44,629 bases of DNA from Enhydrobacter aerosaccus (lineage in GTDB: Bacteria > Pseudomonadota > Alphaproteobacteria > Reyranellales > Reyranellaceae), in the NCBI GenBank assembly GCA_903915535.1, contig CAIWTJ010000123.1:1-44629 (forward strand). Direction: 5' to 3'. Both the position numbers and the translations under genes were made by a program. This document shows, piece by piece, positions 35,084 through 43,907 of this stretch. Position 1 is the first letter of the stretch. Every line of letters starts with the position of its first letter. Below the pieces are notes generated by a model. The model did not search any database. It saw nothing but the letters and a program-made list of their open reading frames with translations, and was not told where the DNA came from.

Positions 35084-35970
35084 TGAGGCGCCTGTGGGTC
35101 CTCCTCGCCTGCATGCTCGGCGTCGTGCCTTCGGCGCAGGCCGAACCGCTCGTCGTCCGTGACGCTCTCGACCGGACGGTGACGTTCGCGGCACCGCCGC
35201 AGCGGATCGTCCCGATCTTTGCGTCGAACACGGAGATCGTGACGGCGCTTGGCCTCGCCAGCCGGGTTGTCGGCATCGAGGCCTACACGCGCTATCCGAA
35301 GGAGATTCTCGACCGTCCCCTGGTCGGCGGCCGGCTGGGATTTTCGGTCGATGCCGTCGTCGATCTTCACCCGGACCTTCTGATTGTCACGCCGTCGCGG
35401 CAGGCGGCGAATCAGCTCATTGATCCGATGGAGCGCCTCGGCATCCCGATCGTCGTCGTGCTCACAAGGAGCGTCGCGGAAATCCTGTCGAATATCCGGC
35501 TCGTGGCGAAGATCGCCGCCATCGTGCCTCGCGGCGAGGAAGTGGTGAGTGCCCTCGAAACCCGCATGGCGAGGGTACAGGAGAAGGTGGCAGGACGTCC
35601 GAAGCCCAGCGTCATCATGATCACAGGCCAGCTCGGCAACGGCCTGATGCTGGTCGCGCGCGAGGGCACCTATACGGGCGATGCGATTGCGCGCGCCGGC
35701 GGCCGCTTCGGGCTGCCCGGCACGATCGCGCTGGCGCAGGTCTCGCCGGAGGCGATCCTCAAGGCCGATCCCGACGTATTGTTGTTCGCGGGCACGGCAC
35801 AGGGACTGGCGGATCTGATCGGCCGTCCGGGCTGGTCCCAGATGCGCGCGGTCCAGGACAAGCGAGCCCATGCCGTCTCGCGCGTGGAGCTGTTGATCCC
35901 AGGGCCGCGGACCTTCGATGGCATCGAGCATCTGGCGGCGCTGTTCCATCCCGAGGCCTTCGCGAAATGA
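35083..35970 (+). CDS. btuF: Periplasmic cobalamin-binding protein, BtuF type
   Basis: This 295-residue class III binding protein has a cleavable signal peptide (MRRLWVLLACMLGVVPSAQA, cut before EPL). The FecB/BtuF fold is indicated by DRTVTFAAPPQRIVPIFASNTEIVTALGLASRVVGIEAYTRYP, VDAVVDLHPDLLIVTPS and the late SPEAILKADPDVLLFAG. Heme or siderophore binding proteins look alike, so the cobalamin call rests on the riboswitch-controlled operon. Overlaps btuC by four bases. Confidence 0.82.
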   Translation: MRRLWVLLACMLGVVPSAQAEPLVVRDALDRTVTFAAPPQRIVPIFASNTEIVTALGLASRVVGIEAYTRYPKEILDRPLVGGRLGFSVDAVVDLHPDLLIVTPSRQAANQLIDPMERLGIPIVVVLTRSVAEILSNIRLVAKIAAIVPRGEEVVSALETRMARVQEKVAGRPKPSVIMITGQLGNGLMLVAREGTYTGDAIARAGGRFGLPGTIALAQVSPEAILKADPDVLLFAGTAQGLADLIGRPGWSQMRAVQDKRAHAVSRVELLIPGPRTFDGIEHLAALFHPEAFAK

Positions 35971-36947
35971 GAGCGTGGGTGCTCCTCGGTCTCGCCCTGG
36001 CCGCCGCCATCGTCGTGGCCGCCTCTGCCGGACATGATTGGGCGAGCCCGGCCGATCTGTGGCGCGCGATCGAGGGCGATCGCGATCTGCGCAGCCGCCT
36101 GTTGTTCGACTGGCGTCTGCCGCGCGTGCTGGCGGCGGCCCTGGTCGGCGCGCTGCTGGGGCTGGGCGGCGCGATCTACCAGGGTGTGTTCCGCAATCCT
36201 CTCGCCGAGCCTTATCTCCTGGGCTCCGCGGGCGGCGCGGCGCTGGGCGCCACGGTAGCGCTGCTGGTGCCCCTGGCCCTGCCGCAATCGGTGCTGCTGC
36301 CGGTCCTGGCCTTTGCCGGCGCCTGGGGCGCCACGGTGCTGGTACTGGGCATCGCGCGTATTGCCGGCGCGATCGACGCGGCGGGATTGCTGTTGGCCGG
36401 CGTGGCCGTCGCTGCAATCCTGGGCGCGTTGCGCTCCTTCACGATGCTCGCCTTGTCAGATGAGACCGTCAGCCTGCAGGTCGTGTTGAGCTGGGTGCTG
36501 GGCGGCGTGCAAACACCGTCATGGGGCGTGCTTGGCTGGGCGGCGCTGATGTCGCTGGGCTGCCTTGGCCTTGCTTCGCTGCTGGCAACGCGGCTCGACG
36601 TGCTGGGATTGGGCGAGACGATGGCGGCTTCTTTCGGCCTCGACGTCCGGCGGTTCGTGGCGCTGGCGGTGCTGGCCGGATCCGTGGTGGTGGCGGCGGC
36701 CGTGGCGTTCGGCGGACTCGTGGCGTTCGTGGGCCTCGCGGCGCCGCACATTGCGCGCTGGTTGGTGGGGCCGCTGCACCGGCCACTGTTGCCCGCGTCG
36801 GCGCTGGTGGGGGCCGTCGTGGTGACGCTGGCCGATGCAATCGCGCGGGCGCTGTTGCCGCCGGCCGAGATCCCGCTCGGGCTCGTGACCGCGGCGGCGG
36901 GCGGGCCGTTCTTCATTCTGCTGCTGGCGCGTAGGCTCCGGGGATGA
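35967..36947 (+). CDS. btuC: Cobalamin ABC transporter permease, FecCD/BtuC family
   Basis: This 326-residue permease with about ten membrane helices is of the FecCD type. It shows RLPRVLAAALVGALLGLGGAIYQGVFRNPLAEPYLLGSAGGAALGA, the family hallmark, and the late GLVAFVGLAAPHIARWLVG and PAEIPLGLVTAAAGGPFFILLL. It forms the inner-membrane channel for BtuF cargo. The ATG overlaps the btuF stop and the stop overlaps the btuD ATG. Confidence 0.85.
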   Translation: MRAWVLLGLALAAAIVVAASAGHDWASPADLWRAIEGDRDLRSRLLFDWRLPRVLAAALVGALLGLGGAIYQGVFRNPLAEPYLLGSAGGAALGATVALLVPLALPQSVLLPVLAFAGAWGATVLVLGIARIAGAIDAAGLLLAGVAVAAILGALRSFTMLALSDETVSLQVVLSWVLGGVQTPSWGVLGWAALMSLGCLGLASLLATRLDVLGLGETMAASFGLDVRRFVALAVLAGSVVVAAAVAFGGLVAFVGLAAPHIARWLVGPLHRPLLPASALVGAVVVTLADAIARALLPPAEIPLGLVTAAAGGPFFILLLARRLRG

Positions 36948-37696
36948 CCGCAATATCGGCCGACCATCTGCGCGTGACGCGCGGCGCCGCGACGCTGATC
37001 GACGATCTGTCGCTTTCCTTCGGTGAACGGGGATCGGTCGCGTTGGTCGGTCCCAATGGTGCAGGCAAGTCGACATTGCTGAAGGTGCTCGCGGGTCTCG
37101 ACCTGCCGCAAGCGGGCCGCGTGCGCATCGGGACAGGCGATCTCGCGAGCCTGCCCGGAGCCGTGCGTGCGCGCATGATCGGCTTCCTGCCGCAGCATTT
37201 CGAACCGCACTGGGATCTCCTGGTCGGCGATCTGGTGCGGCTGGGCGCGGCGCGCAACCCGGAGCTGGGCGTGGAGGCCGTGGCGAAGACGATCGCCAGG
37301 TTCGAACTGGGCGGACTCGAGCGGCGGCGCTGGTCGACCCTCTCGGGCGGCGAATGCGCGCGCGTGTTGCTGGCCATGGTGCTGGTCGCCGATCCGCCGA
37401 TGCTCCTGGCCGACGAGCCGGCAGCGGCGCTCGACATCCGCCACCGTCTCGGTGTGATCGAGGCCCTGGCCGAGCGTGGCCGCGATCGCCTGTCGGTCGT
37501 GGTGGTGCACGACCTCGATCTTGCGTTCCGCTTCTTCGAGCGCGTGGTCATCCTGGTGCAGGGAAGGATCGTGGCCGATGCCCCGGCGGCGGAGCTGATT
37601 GCCGACCAGCGCCTCGATGAGGCGTTCGGCGTGCGCTTCGAACGAATCAGGACGGCGGAAGGCTGGTCCCTGCAGGCGTCGAAGGCGAAGACGTAG
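36944..37696 (+). CDS. btuD: Cobalamin ABC transporter ATPase, BtuD type
   Basis: This 250-residue ATPase has Walker A GPNGAGKST, the Q-loop FLPQHFEPHW, signature LSGGECARVLLAMVL and Walker B MLLADEPAAALD followed by VVVHDLDLAF. It energises the BtuC permease. It is the last gene of the second riboswitch operon. The final 50 bases are shared, on the opposite strand, with the end of the membrane-protein gene at 37647-38177. Confidence 0.88.
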   Translation: MTAISADHLRVTRGAATLIDDLSLSFGERGSVALVGPNGAGKSTLLKVLAGLDLPQAGRVRIGTGDLASLPGAVRARMIGFLPQHFEPHWDLLVGDLVRLGAARNPELGVEAVAKTIARFELGGLERRRWSTLSGGECARVLLAMVLVADPPMLLADEPAAALDIRHRLGVIEALAERGRDRLSVVVVHDLDLAFRFFERVVILVQGRIVADAPAAELIADQRLDEAFGVRFERIRTAEGWSLQASKAKT

Positions 37697-38177
37697 CGTT
37701 CGCGGCGCGCGAGATCCGAACGGCGATGGCCAGTGCGCGGCAGCCGAGATAGCCCGCGAGGAACGCAGCGCCCGCCGCCACGAAATCGGTCGCCACGATG
37801 GGTTCCTCGAAGCTGGCCGAGGTGAAATCGATCGCCGCCAGAACGACGAGACCGAGCGCGGCAAGGTGAATGTCGATCGACGGCTGAACCTTGATCAGGG
37901 CGCGCGCGCGATCGAGGTCGAACGACAACGCCCAGCCGCGCATCCGGCCGAGCAGTGCGCCAACCACTCCACCAGCGAGCCACTCCGCATCGTGTACGAA
38001 CGTGGCATCGAACACACCGGCGAGGAGCACGAGCGCTTGCGCGGTGGCGAAGCCCGGCGGCACGGCCACGCGCCACATCTTCACGCCGTCGCCGCGCGCT
38101 TGCGGCGCGATGCTCCACAGGCACGCGACGGCCATGAATACGGTGAGAACGTTCGACAGGCTGAGAGGAGCGATCAT
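37647..38177 (-). CDS. Membrane protein of unknown function, convergent with btuD
   Basis: This 176-residue protein is not recognised. Hydrophobic segments lie near residues 5-25, 43-60, 103-118 and 130-155, with a Ser/Pro/Thr-rich, probably disordered, tail (SRAANATSSPSTPAGTSLPPS). The loop around 80-100 is charged. The ATG at complement 38177 is the obvious start. Its 3' end overlaps btuD by 50 bases. It is not in the riboswitch operon because it lies on the other strand. It could be a small transporter or sensor; no function is claimed. Confidence 0.6.
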   Translation of the reverse strand: MIAPLSLSNVLTVFMAVACLWSIAPQARGDGVKMWRVAVPPGFATAQALVLLAGVFDATFVHDAEWLAGGVVGALLGRMRGWALSFDLDRARALIKVQPSIDIHLAALGLVVLAAIDFTSASFEEPIVATDFVAAGAAFLAGYLGCRALAIAVRISRAANATSSPSTPAGTSLPPS

Positions 38178-38282
38178 GTGAAGGTCATTCTACGACAAAG
38201 TCCGGCGAGCGTGGATGCCACGCCTTCACTTCGGCGCGAGCAACCGCTGCAGGTCGTGTGCAAGGCTGGGTCGCCTGTCAAT

Positions 38283-38301
38283 ATATTTGCATTCCGAATA
38301 T
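38283..38301. promoter_or_regulatory. Imperfect 19-bp palindrome upstream of the MFS gene
   Basis: ATATTTG (38283-38289) and CGAATAT (38295-38301) form 7-base arms with one mismatch around CATTC. It is in an AT-rich patch of an otherwise GC-rich window, 50 bases before the MFS start, where an operator would be expected. The size fits a dimeric helix-turn-helix repressor. No regulator gene is nearby. The rest of the 174-base gap from 38178 shows nothing else clear. Confidence 0.4.
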
Positions 38302-38351
38302 GTTAAATCCGTCGTGGCAGTCGGCGAAACGAATAAATACGCTGGAATTGC

Positions 38352-39590
38352 ATGAGCTCTGAACAAGTCGACAGCCGCACGTCGTGGAAGGCCGCGTGGA
38401 TGACGCTCGCCATCCTCTCCGTGACCTACGGCTCGCCGCTGGTGATCGTCGTCGGCATGAAGACGATGCAGGCCGAGCTCGGCACCGGACGCTCGCTGCT
38501 GGCGCTCGCGGGCGCGCTGGTCTGGGTGGGCACCGGCGCGGGCGGCATCTTTATGGGCTGGCTCGCCGATCGCATCGGCGTGCGCGCGACGGTGGCGATC
38601 GGCACCGTCATGATCGCGGGCGGATTGGCACTTTCCTCGCTCGGGACGATCTGGGCGCTCTATATCGGTCACGGCCTGATGCTCGGACTGTTCGGCAACG
38701 GCGGCGTCTACCCGCCGCTGCTGGTCTATGTCAGCCGATGGTTCGAGCGCCGGCGCGGAGCCGCGATCGCGCTCATCTCCTCCGGACAATACGTGGCCGG
38801 CGTCGTCTGGCCGTCGATCTTCGAGCGCGGCATCGCGTCGGTCGGCTGGCAGGCCGTGATGCTGGGCTACGCCGCTGTCGTCCTGGTCCTGGTTCTGCCG
38901 CTCACGCTTTTGCTGAAGCCCGCGCCCGCCGCGCCGGTCGTGGCTGCAGCGTCGCGAAATGCGTCGGATGCGCCTACCGTCAACCGCGTCGCGGGCCTTC
39001 ATCCCAATCTCGTCCAGGCGCTGATCTGCATCGCGGGCTTCTGCTGCTGCATCCCCATGGCGGTGCCGGCCGCGCACATCGTGGCGTTCTGCGGCGACAT
39101 CGGCATCAGCGCGACTCATGGTGCCGCGATGCTCTCGGTGATGCTGGGCTGCGCCTTCCTCGCGCGCCAGATGTGGGGCGCGCTGGCCGATCGCATCGGC
39201 GGCCTGCGCACCGTGATGGTGGGCTCAGCCTGCCAGGCAACGGCGATCGCCTGCTTCCTGCTCACGCAGGACGAGGTCGGCCTGTTCGCGATCTCCGCGG
39301 CCTTCGGGCTGGGCTTCAGTGGCATCATTCCCTCCTATGCCGTGGCGATCCGCGAGCTGTTTCCCGCCAGCGAAGCGTCGTGGCGCATCCCGCTCACCCT
39401 GTTCACGGCGATGAGCGGGATGGCCTTCGGCAGCTGGTTCGCCGGCAAGCTCTACGATCACTTCGCCTATTACGCGCCGGCCTTCGGCATCAGCGCGGGC
39501 TTCAACGTGCTCAACCTCATCGTCATCGGCTTCCTGGTGTTGCGCATCACCGGGACACGCCGGACTTCCCTCTGGTCGGCCGTTACCTGA
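38352..39590 (+). CDS. MFS transporter
   Basis: This 412-residue protein has twelve likely membrane helices in two halves and the MFS loop motif GWLADRIGVRATVAIG after helix 2, with a weaker second copy GALADRIGGLRTVMVG in the second half. The general look (YGSPLVIVVGMKTMQAELG, VSRWFERRRGAAIAL) resembles the monocarboxylate/oxalate-formate type antiporters, but the substrate cannot be read from sequence. It stands alone, with an AT-rich palindrome upstream, and its 3' end overlaps the convergent MORN-protein gene by 8 bases. Confidence 0.88.
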   Translation: MSSEQVDSRTSWKAAWMTLAILSVTYGSPLVIVVGMKTMQAELGTGRSLLALAGALVWVGTGAGGIFMGWLADRIGVRATVAIGTVMIAGGLALSSLGTIWALYIGHGLMLGLFGNGGVYPPLLVYVSRWFERRRGAAIALISSGQYVAGVVWPSIFERGIASVGWQAVMLGYAAVVLVLVLPLTLLLKPAPAAPVVAAASRNASDAPTVNRVAGLHPNLVQALICIAGFCCCIPMAVPAAHIVAFCGDIGISATHGAAMLSVMLGCAFLARQMWGALADRIGGLRTVMVGSACQATAIACFLLTQDEVGLFAISAAFGLGFSGIIPSYAVAIRELFPASEASWRIPLTLFTAMSGMAFGSWFAGKLYDHFAYYAPAFGISAGFNVLNLIVIGFLVLRITGTRRTSLWSAVT

Positions 39591-40539
39591 GCACCAGAAA
39601 GCTGCGTCGGTTGTCCACCGTCCAGGACGAGAAGCGCCCGAGGAAGCTCATGCCGAGGAGCGGCGGACCGGCGAGCGTCGAGACGCTGGCGCGTACGTTG
39701 GTCAGCACCGTCGAGCCCACCTTGAGCGACCTGATCGTGAACAGCGTCGCCTTGTTGCTGGCACCGTTGGCCATCAGGTAGTTTTCCGTACCGATGATAT
39801 CCTCGGGACGGATCGTGCCCGCGCGCTTCAGCGCCTCGAAGGTGGCGACCGGCACGCTCACGTCGGCGGCGCCGCTATCGAGATAGAAGTCGAGCGACAC
39901 TGACTCGTTGAGCAGCGCGGGCACCAGGAACGTGCCGCCGCGCCGCTCGAGCGCCACTTCGCCCGAGGCCGCCGCGGTCTGCACGACCGCCTGAGCACCG
40001 AGATAATCACCGTTGCGAAAGGCGCCCGTCTTCTGCCGCCCGTCGGCCAGCATCATCGTGCCGTGGCCGTCGGGCAGGTCGTCGCGCACTTCGCCGATGT
40101 ATTTGCGTCCGTCCGGCCAGGTGTAGGTGCCGTTTCCATTGGCGCGGCCGTCGCGGTAGTCGCCGACGTATTTCTTTCCGTCGGGCCAGGTGTAGGTGCC
40201 GACGCCGTTCGGCTTGTTGTCGCGGAACGGCCCGGCATAGCGGCGCCCATCGCGCCAGGTGTAAGTGCCCTCGACCCAGAGATTGTCGCGGAATTCGCCC
40301 GCGTAGGTATCGCCGTTGGCCAGCGTGTAGGTGCCGCGCCCGTTCGGCAGGCCGTTGCGGAAGGTGCCGACATACTTGCGGCCATCGGCCCAGGTGTAGA
40401 CGCCTTCGCCGCTGCGCAGGCCGTTCTCGTAGGGGCCCACGTATTGCTCGACGGCGGAGGACGCAACCGTCGTCGAGGGCGGCGCCGTGGCGCACGCCCC
40501 GAGCGCCAGCAGCGCAAGGACGGCGAGTGCGCGCAGCAA
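39583..40539 (-). CDS. MORN-repeat lipoprotein fused to a retropepsin-like aspartyl protease domain
   Basis: This 318-residue protein begins with a lipoprotein signal (LALGAC, lipid-anchored Cys16). Residues 32-180 hold six MORN repeats of about 23 residues (e.g. YVGTFRNGLPNGRGTYTLANGD) and a partial seventh; the third is one residue short. From about 195 there is a clan-AA aspartyl protease domain: LDFYLDSGAADVSVP (catalytic D221-SG), then LLGMSFLGRFSSWTVDN at 294-310. Single-domain retropepsins act as dimers. The start is a TTG two bases after the stop of the aldo/keto reductase, with no ATG available, so translation probably depends on the upstream gene. Function unknown; likely periplasmic, membrane-anchored. 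Confidence 0.85.
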   Translation of the reverse strand: MLRALAVLALLALGACATAPPSTTVASSAVEQYVGPYENGLRSGEGVYTWADGRKYVGTFRNGLPNGRGTYTLANGDTYAGEFRDNLWVEGTYTWRDGRRYAGPFRDNKPNGVGTYTWPDGKKYVGDYRDGRANGNGTYTWPDGRKYIGEVRDDLPDGHGTMMLADGRQKTGAFRNGDYLGAQAVVQTAAASGEVALERRGGTFLVPALLNESVSLDFYLDSGAADVSVPVATFEALKRAGTIRPEDIIGTENYLMANGASNKATLFTIRSLKVGSTVLTNVRASVSTLAGPPLLGMSFLGRFSSWTVDNRRSFLVLR

Positions 40540-40541
40540 GG

Positions 40542-41516
40542 TCAGGCCCGCACGACCTTCAGTTCTTCGCTACGGTCCGTGGCGGGCGGCGGCGTGCGGC
40601 TGAGATCGGCGATCTCGGCGCGCAGCTCCGGCGTCATCTTGACGTCGACGGAGGCGAGCGAATCCTTCAACTGCTCGACGTTGCGCGCGCCGATGATCGG
40701 CGCGGTGACCGCCGGATGCGTGCCCACCCAGGCGATCGCGGTGCTCACCGGATGCAGGCCCTTCTCCCTGCAGAAGGCGGTGTATTTCTCCGCGACTTCG
40801 AACATCCACGCATCGCCGTAGCGCGCCTCGTACATCTTGTTGGTCTTGAGCCGCCCCGTTGCCTGGCCGAAATACTTGCCCGACAGAAGACCGGCGGCGG
40901 CCGGACTGTAGGGAATGCAGCCGATGCCGTTGGCCGCCGCCATCGGCAGCAGCTCGACCTCGGCCTGGCGCTTCACCAGGTTGTACATCGGCTGGATGAC
41001 CTGCAGGCGCGACCAGGTGTTGTGCTCCTGGATGTCGACGGCGCGCTGGGTCTGCCACGCCGACCAGTTGCTGACGGCCGGATAGATCACCTTGCCGGCG
41101 CGCACGAGGTCCTCGAGCGCGCGCATCGTCTCCTCGATCGGGGTCGCCACGTCGTAGCGATGCATGAACAGCACGTCGATGCGGTCGGTCTGCAGGCGCT
41201 TCAGGCTCGCCTCGACGGCCTGCACGATGTGGCGCCGCGAGCCGCCGCGCGCGTTCACGTCCTCGCGGATCGGGTTGAAGCACTTGGTCGTGAGGACGAG
41301 ATCGTCGCGATGTCCCTTCGCCAGGCGGCCCAGGATCTCCTCCGACTTGCCCTTGTTGTACTCGTTGGCGCTGTCGAAGAAGTTGATGCCGGCGTCGCGC
41401 ACGGCCTTGTACATGGCGGCCGAGGTCGCCTCGTCGGCATCGCCGCCGAAGGACATGGTGCCGAAGCAGAGTTCGGAGACGGAGACGCCGGTGCGGCCGA
41501 GGAGCTTGGTTTTCAT
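40542..41516 (-). CDS. Aldo/keto reductase
   Basis: This 324-residue NADPH-dependent oxidoreductase of the AKR superfamily has the N-terminal RTGVSVSELCFGTMSFGG. The catalytic residues are visible as Asp (FFDSANEYNKGKSEEILG), Tyr in NEYN and Lys (LTTKCF), and the His in LFMHRYD. VSTAIAWVGTHPAVTAPIIGARNVEQL is the coenzyme-binding end. The start at MKTKLLGRTG is preferred (AGGG upstream); a TTG two codons earlier is possible. Substrate unknown. It is transcribed with the MORN lipoprotein and is divergent from the sugar ABC importer. Confidence 0.9.
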   Translation of the reverse strand: MKTKLLGRTGVSVSELCFGTMSFGGDADEATSAAMYKAVRDAGINFFDSANEYNKGKSEEILGRLAKGHRDDLVLTTKCFNPIREDVNARGGSRRHIVQAVEASLKRLQTDRIDVLFMHRYDVATPIEETMRALEDLVRAGKVIYPAVSNWSAWQTQRAVDIQEHNTWSRLQVIQPMYNLVKRQAEVELLPMAAANGIGCIPYSPAAAGLLSGKYFGQATGRLKTNKMYEARYGDAWMFEVAEKYTAFCREKGLHPVSTAIAWVGTHPAVTAPIIGARNVEQLKDSLASVDVKMTPELRAEIADLSRTPPPATDRSEELKVVRA

Positions 41517-41624
41517 GGGCAAACCCTAACAGGCGTCTTGCGAAATTCGGAGCAGTTTTACACTCGTGACGCCGCACATCGGTTGCACTACGCTCCGGCA
41601 AAATCGAAAGCTGGAGGAAACAAA
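41517..41624. promoter_or_regulatory. Divergent intergenic region, aldo/keto reductase and sugar ABC genes
   Basis: These 108 bases must carry promoters for both directions. A strong Shine-Dalgarno GGAGGA (41613-41618) precedes the binding-protein ATG. I see no convincing -35/-10 pair, riboswitch or operator, only short AT-rich patches (GCAGTTTTACACTC). Confidence 0.35.
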
Positions 41625-42959
41625 ATGTCCAAATTGTCGATCACGCGTCGCCGCGCGCTGCAGGGTGCTGCCATGCTGGGCGGCCTCGGCGCGCCGATGC
41701 TCAACACCGTCACGGCCCATGCCCAGGGCGGCTTCGACTGGAAGCGCTTCAAGGGCCAGACGGTCGAGGTGCTGATGGAGACCGGCCCGCGCGCCGATCT
41801 CATGAAGAAGTATCAGAAGGAGTTCCTCGACCAGACCGGCATCACGCTGGGCATCGAGGTCATCCCCGAGCAGCAGGCGCGCCAGAAGGTGGCGATCGAA
41901 CTGAACTCGGGCAAGCCGTCGTTCGACGTCTTCAACTTCGCCATGCACGTCCAGAAGCGGCAATTCGAGAAGGCGGGCTGGCTGCTCGACCTCACGCCGT
42001 GGCTCAAGGATCCGCAGATGATGCCGGCCGAATACGAGCTGGGCGACATCTCCAAGACCGGCATGGCGATGGCCACCACCTCGGACGGCAAGGTCAACGC
42101 GCTGCCGATCCTGTGCGACTACTTCATGGTCTACTACAACAAGGAACTCTTCGCGAAGAAGGGCGTGACGTTCCCCAAGACGCTCGACGAGATGATGGTT
42201 GCCGCCGGCAAACTGCACGATCCGGCTGCCGGCATCGCGGGCTTCGTCGGCCGCGGCGTGCGCAACGCCAATGTCGTGCTGTGGACCCAGCTGCTCTCGG
42301 GCTGGGGCCAGGAGACGATCAAGGGCACCAAGCTGATCACCGACACGCCCGACGCCATCGCTTCGGCCGAGTACTACAAGAAACTGCTGTCGTCCTACGG
42401 GCCGCAGGGGGTCGTGGGCTTCAACTGGAACGAGGCGCAGGGCCTGTTCATGCAGGGCAAGGCCGCGATGTGGATCGACGCCACGGGCTTTGCCGCCCCC
42501 GTCGAGGACAAGCAGAAGAGCCGCGTCGTCGGCAAGGTAGGTTACGGCGTGCCGCCGGCGGGCCCCAAGGGCCACGGCTCGGTCACGTTCGGCACCGCCA
42601 TGGCGATCCCGAAGGAGGCCAAGCACAAGGAAGCCGCCTTCTTCACCATGCTGTGGATGACAGGCCGCACCATGGCCGGCCGCATGCTGCAGACCGGCGG
42701 CGGCGTGCCATTCCGCTCGGCGCCGCTCAAGGATCCGGCGATTCTTTCCACGCTCAGCATTCCCAAGGAATGGGCGGATTGCGCAGCCGGCTGCGCACCG
42801 CTCAGCATGTCGGGCCTGCCGGTGATCGTGCCCGTCACGGAGTTCCGCGACACCATCGGTGCCGCGCTCACCAACATGCTGACCGGCGCCGATCCCGGTG
42901 CCGAATTGAAGCGCGCGACCGCCGAGTTCCAGCCGGTCATCGACAAGAGCGAAGCCTGA
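41625..42959 (+). CDS. Extracellular sugar-type solute-binding protein of an ABC importer
   Basis: This 444-residue family 1 solute-binding protein has an export signal with a twin-arginine-like SITRRRALQGAAML and a cleavage site near AHAQ (residue 34). The mature part has VEVLMETGPRADLMKKYQKEF, IEVIPEQQARQKVAIELNSG, LPILCDYFMVYYNKELFAKKG and FMQGKAAMWIDATG, typical of carbohydrate (CUT1) importers. Ligand not readable. The start ATG has a strong Shine-Dalgarno. The permeases follow after 27 bases; no ATPase is within the window. Confidence 0.92.
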   Translation: MSKLSITRRRALQGAAMLGGLGAPMLNTVTAHAQGGFDWKRFKGQTVEVLMETGPRADLMKKYQKEFLDQTGITLGIEVIPEQQARQKVAIELNSGKPSFDVFNFAMHVQKRQFEKAGWLLDLTPWLKDPQMMPAEYELGDISKTGMAMATTSDGKVNALPILCDYFMVYYNKELFAKKGVTFPKTLDEMMVAAGKLHDPAAGIAGFVGRGVRNANVVLWTQLLSGWGQETIKGTKLITDTPDAIASAEYYKKLLSSYGPQGVVGFNWNEAQGLFMQGKAAMWIDATGFAAPVEDKQKSRVVGKVGYGVPPAGPKGHGSVTFGTAMAIPKEAKHKEAAFFTMLWMTGRTMAGRMLQTGGGVPFRSAPLKDPAILSTLSIPKEWADCAAGCAPLSMSGLPVIVPVTEFRDTIGAALTNMLTGADPGAELKRATAEFQPVIDKSEA

Positions 42960-42986
42960 GCTAGAGCAAAAGCGAGGGCGTAGCGT

Positions 42987-43904
42987 ATGGCGGGCGGAGA
43001 CATCGCCGCGGGAGCACGGATAACGGCCACGAAGGCGTCGGGAGAACGGCGCCTTCGTCCCTATCTCCTGTTCATCTGGCCGGCGCTGATCGTGAGCTCG
43101 GCGCTGATCGTGTTCCCGTGGATCTTCACGATCTGGATGAGCCTGCAGGACTGGCACATCGGCAGCGCGTCGAAGTTCGTGTGGTTCGACAACTACACGA
43201 GCCTCGCCACCAACCGGCGCTTCCTCGAGGCGGTGGGCCACACGCTCTACTTCGCCGTGCTCGCGGTCTTCCTGCCGATGCTGCTCGGCACCTGGGCCGC
43301 GCTGGTGTTCCACAAGAAATTCCGCGGCCGCGGCTTCTACCGCACGCTCTTCATCATGCCGATGATGGCGACACCGGTGGCGGTGTCGCTGATCTGGACC
43401 ATGATGTTCCATCCGCAGCTGGGCGTGCTCAACTATCTCCTGAGCCTGGTCGGCCTGCCACCCTCGCAATGGGTGTTCTCGCCGGGCACGGTGATCCCGA
43501 GCCTGATCCTGGTCGAGATCTGGCTGTGGACTCCGTTCTGCATGATCATCGTGCTGGGCGGTCTCGCGTCGCTGCCGACCGAGCCCTACGAGGCGGCCCT
43601 GATCGACGGCGCCAGCCAGTGGCAGATGTTCTGGAAGATCACCTATCCGCTGGTGCTGCCGTTCCTCGTGGTGGCGCTGATCATGCGCACCATCGACGCG
43701 CTCAAGGCCTTCGAGACCATCTGGGTCATCTGCAACGGCGGGCCGGGCACTTCGTCCGAGACGATCAACGTCTATCTCTATGCGCAGGCCTTTGCCTACA
43801 ACCAGGTCGGCACCGCGTCTGCCGTGGTCGTGGTGTTCTTCGCCATCATCGTGGCGCTGTCGCTGGTGCTCCTGTGGGCGCGCCAGAAAGCCAAGTGGAA
43901 CTGA
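42987..43904 (+). CDS. Sugar ABC transporter permease (MalF-like)
   Basis: This 305-residue inner-membrane permease with six helices has the N-terminal RPYLLFIWPALIVSSALIVFPWIFTIWMSLQDW and the EAA loop EPYEAALIDGASQWQMFWKITYPLVLP that docks the ATPase. It belongs to the CUT1 class. The ATG at 42987 lies 27 bases after the binding-protein stop. The next permease starts three bases after its stop. Confidence 0.92.
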   Translation: MAGGDIAAGARITATKASGERRLRPYLLFIWPALIVSSALIVFPWIFTIWMSLQDWHIGSASKFVWFDNYTSLATNRRFLEAVGHTLYFAVLAVFLPMLLGTWAALVFHKKFRGRGFYRTLFIMPMMATPVAVSLIWTMMFHPQLGVLNYLLSLVGLPPSQWVFSPGTVIPSLILVEIWLWTPFCMIIVLGGLASLPTEPYEAALIDGASQWQMFWKITYPLVLPFLVVALIMRTIDALKAFETIWVICNGGPGTSSETINVYLYAQAFAYNQVGTASAVVVVFFAIIVALSLVLLWARQKAKWN

Positions 43905-43907
43905 TCG

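Noticed and set aside
32954..35194. 746-codon open frame antisense to btuB
   Set aside because: The sense strand has a full signal peptide, TonB box, plug and barrel; the antisense product has no recognisable domain.
40000..40443. CRISPR-like tandem repeats
   Set aside because: The roughly 69-base periodicity is the coding of MORN repeats in one continuous reading frame, with no spacers.
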